From the NCBI GenBank assembly GCA_947303905.1, contig CAMYZR010000018.1:1-11525 (forward strand): DNA of 11,525 nt, written 5' to 3'. This stretch comes from an uncultured Atopobiaceae bacterium (GTDB lineage Bacteria; Actinomycetota; Coriobacteriia; Coriobacteriales; Atopobiaceae). Position 1 is the stretch's first letter; each line of letters opens with the position of its first letter. Below, piece after piece: positions 7,796-11,525 of the stretch. A program made the position numbers and the translations under genes. The notes beneath the pieces are model-generated. The model made no database searches and was not told the DNA's origin. It worked only from the letters and a program-made list of their open reading frames with translations.

Positions 7796-8730
7796 CACTG
7801 CATCCCGCCCGCCCCCGCCTGTCTGGCGAGAAGATCGGCGAAGTCCTCGATGACGCTCCACACATGCGTAGACGAGCGCCAAGCGACATGAATGTCGATG
7901 CGCGCCGTGGGACCGAGGACCATGACGCACATGTTCGACGTGCTCTCCCCCAGCATCGCGTGCGCGAGGTCGGCCGGAACGAAGGTGGCGCCCATGTCGC
8001 GCAACGCCAGCTCCATGAGCGTCTCCGAGTTGGTCGACACAACGGCCGGCTCGACATCAAGCCCTGCCCGCTCGATCAGAAGACGCGAGAGGTCACCGGG
8101 CTCGTCGTGGCGACCGAGCAGCAGGAAGGGGCAGCCCTCGAGTGCCGCCAGACTTCCCGTGCGCACGACCTCGTTAACCACGTTCTGGGCGTTCTCGCCA
8201 TAGAGGCGCCGGAGCAGGTTCCATGAGGCCACCAGCACGATCTGCTCGGTGCGCAGAAGGCGCACCTCCAGACCCGCGGTGTTGGTGGGGATGGTTGCCA
8301 CGGTCATGTCCACCCTGCCCTCGCGCAGCGCCTCGACGAGGTTCTCGTTCTCGTCCTCCTCGACCATGACACGCACGCCGGGCTTGAGCTCATGGAACTC
8401 GGCAAGTGCGCGAGGCAGCAGGAGACGACCGCGCGTCGATGCTATGCCGACGGCCAAGAGTCCCCTCTCGTCACCGGAGATGTCGGCAAACTCCTGCTCC
8501 ATGGCGCGTCGATCGGTCTCGAAGCGGCGCGCGTAGCCCAGCAGCACCTCGCCGGCATAGGTGAGCGTGAGCGGCACCTTGCGATTGACCAGGCGTACGC
8601 CCAGCTCGCGCTCCACGCTGGCTATGTGGGCGGAAAGGGTCTGCTGGGTCACCATCAGGCGCTGCGCGGCCCGCGTGAAGCTGCGCTCCTCGGCGAGCGC
8701 AATGAAGTACTCCATACTCGAGAAGTTCAT
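7795..8730 (-). CDS. LysR-family transcriptional regulator
   Basis: This 311-residue LysR-type regulator has an N-terminal winged helix-turn-helix (about residues 1-60; M-E-Y-F-I-A-L-A-E-E-R-S-F-T-R-A-A-Q-R-L then T-Q-Q-T-L-S-A-H-I) and an effector-binding domain of the periplasmic-binding type (about 90-300). The ATG at 8730 is preferred over an in-frame ATG at 8790 because GGGGGAG lies 5 bases before it and the protein then begins MNFSSMEYF, the normal family start. LysR proteins usually control a divergent gene and themselves; here the divergent gene is the 45-codon reading frame at 8867. The stop overlaps the start of the pseudouridine synthase gene. The effector is unknown. Confidence 0.94.
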   Translation of the reverse strand: MNFSSMEYFIALAEERSFTRAAQRLMVTQQTLSAHIASVERELGVRLVNRKVPLTLTYAGEVLLGYARRFETDRRAMEQEFADISGDERGLLAVGIASTRGRLLLPRALAEFHELKPGVRVMVEEDENENLVEALREGRVDMTVATIPTNTAGLEVRLLRTEQIVLVASWNLLRRLYGENAQNVVNEVVRTGSLAALEGCPFLLLGRHDEPGDLSRLLIERAGLDVEPAVVSTNSETLMELALRDMGATFVPADLAHAMLGESTSNMCVMVLGPTARIDIHVAWRSSTHVWSVIEDFADLLARQAGAGGMQ

Positions 8731-8769
8731 GTGTCTCCCCCGATAGCGGTTTGCCCTTACAAATGGAAC

Positions 8770-8790
8770 TTGTGAATAGTATCGATACAA
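8770..8790. promoter_or_regulatory. Candidate LysR operator
   Basis: A perfect palindrome GTATCGATAC (8779-8788) sits in the lysR/small-gene intergenic region, and TTGT (8770-8773) and ACAA (8787-8790) form outer dyad arms. Its centre lies about 47 bases upstream of the predicted start of the small-gene transcript and just inside the predicted lysR leader. That position suits activation of the small gene and autorepression of lysR. The sequence shows the dyad only; binding is inferred from the usual arrangement of LysR systems. Confidence 0.4.
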
Positions 8791-8794
8791 ACAG

Positions 8795-8824
8795 TTGGAA
8801 TAGGTTTTAACAGATTCGTAATAT
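8795..8824 (+). promoter_or_regulatory. Predicted promoter of the 45-codon gene
   Basis: A -35-like TTGGAA (8795-8800) and a -10-like TAATAT (8819-8824) are separated by 18 bp and match sigma-70-type consensus well. The transcript would start near 8831 and carry a leader of about 36 bases before the ATG at 8867. Confidence 0.55.
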
Positions 8825-8833
8825 AGATGTCAA
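8805..8833 (-). promoter_or_regulatory. Predicted lysR promoter
   Basis: On the minus strand a perfect TTGACA (8833-8828) is followed after 17 bp by TTAAAA (8810-8805), a weaker -10. It overlaps the divergent promoter of the small gene, so the two may compete for polymerase. The lysR leader would be about 70 bases. Confidence 0.45.
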
Positions 8834-8866
8834 GATGCCGATTTAGTCGCGCGAAGGGAGTACGTC

Positions 8867-9004
8867 ATGTCGTTGTCGCAGATTCTGTCCAAGGTTGCCA
8901 AGAGCCTGCGTACGCTCTTCGCTGCCGAGCCCGCAAGGCCTCGCAAGGTCGATCCCGCCCTGGTCACGTTCGCCCGCCTCGGACTCTTGGCGTACTACAA
9001 CTAG
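8867..9004 (+). CDS. Small cationic peptide of 45 residues, divergent from lysR
   Basis: I do not recognise this protein. A GAAGGGAG site (8853-8860) lies 6 bases before the ATG, and a terminator follows the TAG by 25 bases. The gene therefore has its own promoter-like sequence, ribosome binding site and terminator. Residues 1-20 (MSLSQILSKVAKSLRTLFAA) form a likely amphipathic helix: L3, I6, L7, V10, L14, L17 and F18 on one face, with K9, K12 and R15 opposite. The middle is Pro/Arg/Lys-rich (21-30) and the tail (TFARLGLLAYYN) is hydrophobic and ends in Tyr-Tyr-Asn. Lys and Arg outnumber Asp and Glu by 7 to 2. There is no cleavable signal peptide. It could be a membrane-associated small protein, a signalling or antimicrobial peptide, or a toxin-like peptide. 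Codon use is GC-rich like the core genes, which argues against a chance reading frame. Confidence 0.75.
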   Translation: MSLSQILSKVAKSLRTLFAAEPARPRKVDPALVTFARLGLLAYYN

Positions 9005-9029
9005 GCGCAAGCACATAGTGAGACTCGGG

Positions 9030-9062
9030 CGTCCCCGCACAAATGTGCGGGGACGTTTTTTT
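9030..9062 (+). terminator. Rho-independent terminator after the 45-codon gene
   Basis: An 11-bp perfect stem (CGTCCCCGCAC, 9030-9040, with its complement at 9045-9055) closes the tetraloop AAAT and is followed directly by seven T residues (9056-9062). This is a textbook intrinsic terminator on the plus strand and ends the small transcript. Confidence 0.93.
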
Positions 9063-9951
9063 GACACGCCAGACATAGTCTTTAATAGTCGAGCCTACAT
9101 AGTTTACAGCGAGGACACATGCAACTAAGTACGTCACTATGTATCATCTGAATCACGAGGCGATACACAGATAGTCCTGAGCACAAAGTGAGTCGGTGAC
9201 TGGATTGTCTTCCTATTCCTCTTGGGTCAGTCTCTCCCCAAAACGCAATTCAGGAAAAAGGGGGGGGTCTCTGGGCAATGTGTGCGACTCATACTGGGAA
9301 GCGGTCTTCGCCCGCAATGCAATAAAGCCTGTTCATAAGTAGATAATCTAGCTGGCTACAGGTTTCGGAGGTTTCCTTGAATGAGTGAGCTTTACCCGTG
9401 GAAAAGGGCGTGTAGATAGGTCTGGGGACTCTTACCCGCTTCAATCATGCTAGACGTCTACACCTATAAGGCGGGACTAAATCAAAGTGAGATAGCGCAG
9501 AACAGCAGGCTATCATGATTCCCACCATACGATCAAAGGACGAATCCTGAGGATGATTTCTCGAGAATTCGTTACTACAACAATGCTTGCTGTAAAAGAC
9601 AAAGCGCCCCGATCATTCGACTAAGACAAGAATGCGAGACCGCTGGTAAGCTCTAGTTGCGACATGTAACCCTCTTTCATGTGACCAAAAACGGGAACTA
9701 CTCATGCGAAAGAGACCGTTCGACCTCACGATATGGTTCCACGCTGGCACCGAGTTCATAGCACACAGCTGAAAATCGCAAAACACACGAACTACGAACG
9801 AAAGAAGAATCTCCACCCTAGCCCTGAAGGCACACATTACAGTTTTTCAAGGCCCTGGGGGACCACCCCGAGCCTTTGGGATTTCAACATTCTCACGCCT
9901 CTTGATTTCCTAACCTTGGTGCTGGCCCCTCGCCAAGGCCGCTGCCAACCG
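9063..9951. other. Stretch without a recognisable gene
   Basis: About 890 bases hold only short reading frames without plausible ribosome sites or family motifs. Base composition is visibly less GC-rich than in the genes to the left. Visible details are a run of eight G (9260-9267), a perfect palindrome TAGACGTCTA (9451-9460), a 7-bp inverted repeat GTGTAGA/TCTACAC (9410-9416 and 9457-9463) and an 8-bp-stem hairpin around 9913-9940. I see no tRNA, no CRISPR repeats and no known riboswitch. It is probably decayed accessory DNA next to the element relic that follows. Confidence 0.6.
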
Positions 9952-9976
9952 TAAACTGCATCCCAAAACTTGGACG
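9952..9976. repeat. IS3-family terminal inverted repeat
   Basis: The sequence begins TAAACTGCATCCCAAAACTT and continues GGACG. It strongly resembles the ends of IS3-family elements as I remember them (a TGAACTGCACCCCAAAA-type end). It lies 14 bp outside the stop of the transposase remnant, the usual distance for the transposase-proximal end. The partner repeat is not visible anywhere to the right in the window. Confidence 0.7.
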
Positions 9977-9990
9977 CGATAAGTAAGAAC

Positions 9991-10066
9991 CTAGGCGGCT
10001 GTGGACTGGCTCCGGAACTCCTCCGGGGTCAGTCCCTTTATTTGCTTGCCTTCTCTGCGTGTTCCA
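9991..10066 (-). pseudogene. 3' remnant of an IS3-family transposase
   Basis: On the minus strand, the 20 residues before the TAG at 9993-9991 end in K-G-L-T-P-E-E-F-R-S-Q-S-T-A-A. This is the C-terminal signature of IS3/IS150-type transposases (KGLTPEEYR-like, then a short Ala-rich tail). Upstream in this frame some family-like residues remain (T-R-R-E-G-K-Q-I) but the DDE catalytic region is absent. The frame meets an unrelated sequence at about 10067, exactly where a 27-bp repeat copy begins. The element is therefore truncated and inactive. Only its last roughly 115 bp, including the terminal repeat, survive. Confidence 0.72.
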
Positions 10067-10093
10067 GTTTGCACTGGGTCACAAACGTGGCCC
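10067..10093 (+). repeat. 27-bp direct repeat, copy 1
   Basis: This copy begins GTTTGCACTGGGTCACAAAC and ends GTGGCCC. It is identical to 10254-10280. Similarity goes on after a 2-bp insertion (TC) as GTTCAAC. A short dyad GTTTG/CAAAC lies inside. The left edge abuts the transposase remnant. Confidence 0.9.
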
Positions 10094-10352
10094 TCGTTCA
10101 ACCCACAAGCTCAACTCCGCCCTCGCGCAGGCTTATTACGCGTATGAGCAGGGTCTTTCCACCATCACCACCGAGACTGGCGCAGCCAGTGGGACACAGC
10201 CCTCTCCGAGGCCGCCACACGCTTCAGCCTTGACTGCGACGTCTTCATGGTTCGTTTGCACTGGGTCACAAACGTGGCCCGTTCAACGTGTGATCATCTG
10301 TGGAAACGCTGTAACCGCAGATGGCCTTAACGAACGCTATGCCACATCATAA
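10094..10352 (+). pseudogene. Coding-like, frameshifted stretch between and after the direct repeats
   Basis: The segment is more GC-rich than its surroundings and reads as protein-like sequence, but in two frames. One gives H-K-L-N-S-A-L-A-Q-A-Y-Y-A-Y-E-Q-G-L-S-T (about 10103-10162). The other gives D-W-R-S-Q-W-D-T-A-L-S-E-A-A-T-R-F-S-L-D (about 10175-10234) and continues C-D-V-F-M-V. A single frameshift between them would join the pieces. I cannot name a family. No start site is evident, and the reading frame continuing through the second repeat stops at 10352. It may be gene debris brought in with, or cut by, the mobile element. A chance open frame cannot be excluded. Confidence 0.3.
10254..10280 (+). 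repeat. 27-bp direct repeat, copy 2
   Basis: Identical to 10067-10093 and in the same orientation; the two copies are 160 bp apart edge to edge (187 bp start to start). It is followed directly by GTTCAAC, whereas copy 1 has two extra bases first. Confidence 0.9.
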
Positions 10353-10727
10353 AGAATAAGCTCCGCTCAGGGCACAAATAGTCGCTCGCACGCAGGACTG
10401 GTCGAGTTGATTAACAGAGACCTGTAGATTGCTTTCAGAAGAGCCGATTGTGTTGGATGGCGTTATACTATTGTTTCTTCCAGATCATCCATCGGTTGAG
10501 GACGGACAGTACCAAAACATGGCGTTGCGCCTGTGCACATCATGGCGGTGACATACCGAATTGGCGCAGCCAGAGCTACTGAATAGGTGGTGTTGGAAAA
10601 CTGGCAGAAATACCCCTATTTGAGTTATCCAGTCTGTCGCAAAGAACCTGTGCAGGTTTCTACGGTGGATTAGGTAAAATTTAAAAGGAGCATCAGTATA
10701 GCTGCAAACTCGTGATGGGAGATAAGA
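10353..10727. other. Non-coding leader region upstream of the surface-protein gene
   Basis: About 375 bases hold no supported gene; minus-strand open frames here lack motifs and ribosome sites. The last 60 bases are AT-rich (TAAAATTTAAAAGGAG at about 10674-10690), which suits a promoter or leader for the gene at 10728. No hexamer pair is good enough to call. Confidence 0.5.
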
Positions 10728-11525
10728 ATGCGAAGGCAGTTGCAAAAGAGTATAGCGGCGGTACTTACGATAGCCCTTGTTTCTGCCAGTATGCCTGCAC
10801 AGTCACTCGCTGCCACAGTGGATGGCTTGTCAGAAGAAGAGGCTATCGAGCAGAACTTGGAAGAAGCCAATGAACTCGACCGTGGCACCGAAAAAAACGA
10901 TGCCGTCACAGAGACCGATACAACTACATACACAGAGCCCGTCATGGATGAGAACGCGATTGTCCTGCCTGCCGACAAGACTGAGGGGCTGAGCGACACC
11001 ACAGAGCAAAATGGCGACCTTGGCGAAGGAACCACCTCTTCTGGCATGGGCGAAGAAGCAAACAATGGCGCTGCGGTCGTGATGCTCAATGAATTGAATT
11101 CGAAAGAGAGTCCTACCGATGTCGTCGAACCATCGAAGGAAAACCCCGTTGAATCAGTAATAGACTCTGAGAGCACGCTGTCTGAGGTAGAAACGACTGT
11201 AGTGGATAGGGTTGCCACAGATAGCGGCACGTTCTCGAACGGGCTATCCTACGCCTACGACGCGGGCAGTTATACCCTTACCATCTCCGGCGAAGGGCCC
11301 ATGACGGAGCCACCAAGCTTCAAGGGATCGTGGCACGTCAAGCGCCTGGTCATTGATGAGGGTATCACTACCGTTTGCGACGATGCCTTTAGCAGCTATT
11401 CAGCAAGACAATACTTAGAAGAAATTTCCCTGCCGTCTACGCTTACGTCAATCGGTGACGATGCGTTCTACTGTACTCGCATCACCTCCATCACCATCCC
11501 CGAAAGCGTCGAGTCTATTGGTGAG
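10728..11525 (+). CDS. Secreted BspA-like leucine-rich-repeat surface protein, 3' end outside window
   Basis: The first 266 codons of a longer gene are present and open to the last base. Residues 1-29 form a signal peptide: basic start M-R-R-Q-L-Q-K, hydrophobic S-I-A-A-V-L-T-I-A-L-V-S-A-S-M, and P-A-Q-S-L-A-A as a likely cleavage site. Residues 30-165 form an acidic Glu/Asp/Ser/Thr-rich linker without cysteine. From 166 comes a G-T-F-S-N-G-L-S-Y-A-Y-D, then Y-T-L-T-I-S-G-E-G-P-M, a module often placed before BspA repeats. Then LRR_5 units appear: L-V-I-D-E-G-I-T-T-V-C-D-D-A-F (207-221), I-S-L-P-S-T-L-T-S-I-G-D-D-A-F (233-247) and I-T-I-P-E-S-V-E-S-I-G (255-265). BspA-like proteins are cell-surface adhesins or interaction proteins. 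The ATG has GGGAG 6 bases upstream. Codon use is less GC-rich than in the core genes. Confidence 0.9.
   Translation, partial: MRRQLQKSIAAVLTIALVSASMPAQSLAATVDGLSEEEAIEQNLEEANELDRGTEKNDAVTETDTTTYTEPVMDENAIVLPADKTEGLSDTTEQNGDLGEGTTSSGMGEEANNGAAVVMLNELNSKESPTDVVEPSKENPVESVIDSESTLSEVETTVVDRVATDSGTFSNGLSYAYDAGSYTLTISGEGPMTEPPSFKGSWHVKRLVIDEGITTVCDDAFSSYSARQYLEEISLPSTLTSIGDDAFYCTRITSITIPESVESIGE

Noticed and set aside
9410..9463. Inverted repeat GTGTAGA/TCTACAC with an inner palindrome TAGACGTCTA, considered as a small RNA or attachment site
   Set aside because: The arms are only 7 bp and about 40 bases apart, with no promoter or terminator around them; chance occurrence is likely.
9613..9837. Minus-strand open frame of 74 codons in the gene-poor region
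   Set aside because: No ribosome site, no recognisable motif and a length expected by chance.
10003..10035. A 13-bp stem (two wobbles) with a 7-base loop followed by CTTTATTT, resembling a plus-strand terminator
   Set aside because: The same bases encode the C-terminal transposase signature on the minus strand, and no plus-strand gene precedes it. The pairing is more likely a by-product of the coding sequence or element structure.
9063..10727. CRISPR array or tRNA cluster considered for the gene-poor region
   Set aside because: Only two copies of one repeat exist, without regular spacers or cas genes. No cloverleaf-compatible sequence was seen.
10485..10745. Minus-strand open frame of 86 codons before the surface gene
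   Set aside because: Unusual His/Cys/Phe-rich composition, no family likeness, and it overlaps the start of the surface gene on the other strand.
10670..11230. Minus-strand open frame of 186 codons, Ser/Thr/Val-rich
   Set aside because: It is antisense to the start of the surface protein; its composition mirrors the acidic linker, and the sense frame has a signal peptide and leucine-rich repeats.

Overview
The window looks like a chromosomal segment of a high-GC anaerobe. The best fit is an Atopobiaceae/Olsenella-like member of the Coriobacteriia. This is inferred from the GC-rich core genes, a group B-type [FeFe] hydrogenase, a BspA-like leucine-rich-repeat surface protein and an IS3-type element relic. 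No rRNA, tRNA or named marker fixes the taxon.

Layout. Positions 1-420 (+) hold the 3' part of a GNAT acetyltransferase. Positions 536-1639 (+) encode an uncharacterised protein that resembles TIM-barrel glycosidases. Positions 1672-2367 (-) encode a small AAA/ABC-type predicted ATPase. It is divergent from 2489-5059 (+), a large DNA repair-type enzyme that joins a RecB/Cas4-like nuclease domain to an XPD/DinG iron-sulphur helicase. A long imperfect hairpin (5078-5142) separates that helicase from a convergent minus-strand cluster. In transcription order the cluster is lysR (8730-7795), an RluA-family pseudouridine synthase (7795-6857, start overlapping the lysR stop by one base) and a multi-cluster [FeFe] hydrogenase (6761-5175).

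Divergent from lysR is a 45-codon gene (8867-9004, +). It has its own promoter-like elements, a strong ribosome binding site and a near-ideal intrinsic terminator. It encodes a cationic peptide with an amphipathic N-terminal helix and a hydrophobic, tyrosine-rich tail. It matches no family I know and is the best candidate for something undescribed.

From about 9063 to 10727 the composition changes. The DNA is less GC-rich, no convincing intact gene is present, and there is debris: the 3' end of an IS3-family transposase with its terminal inverted repeat (9952-10066), two copies of a 27-bp direct repeat 187 bp apart, and a coding-like but frameshifted stretch. At 10728 a secreted surface protein begins, with a signal peptide, an acidic Ser/Thr/Glu-rich linker and BspA-type leucine-rich repeats. 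It runs off the window end.

Functionally, the left and centre are housekeeping and metabolic genes (RNA modification, DNA repair, hydrogen metabolism or sensing). The right is an accessory region built around a variable surface adhesin.
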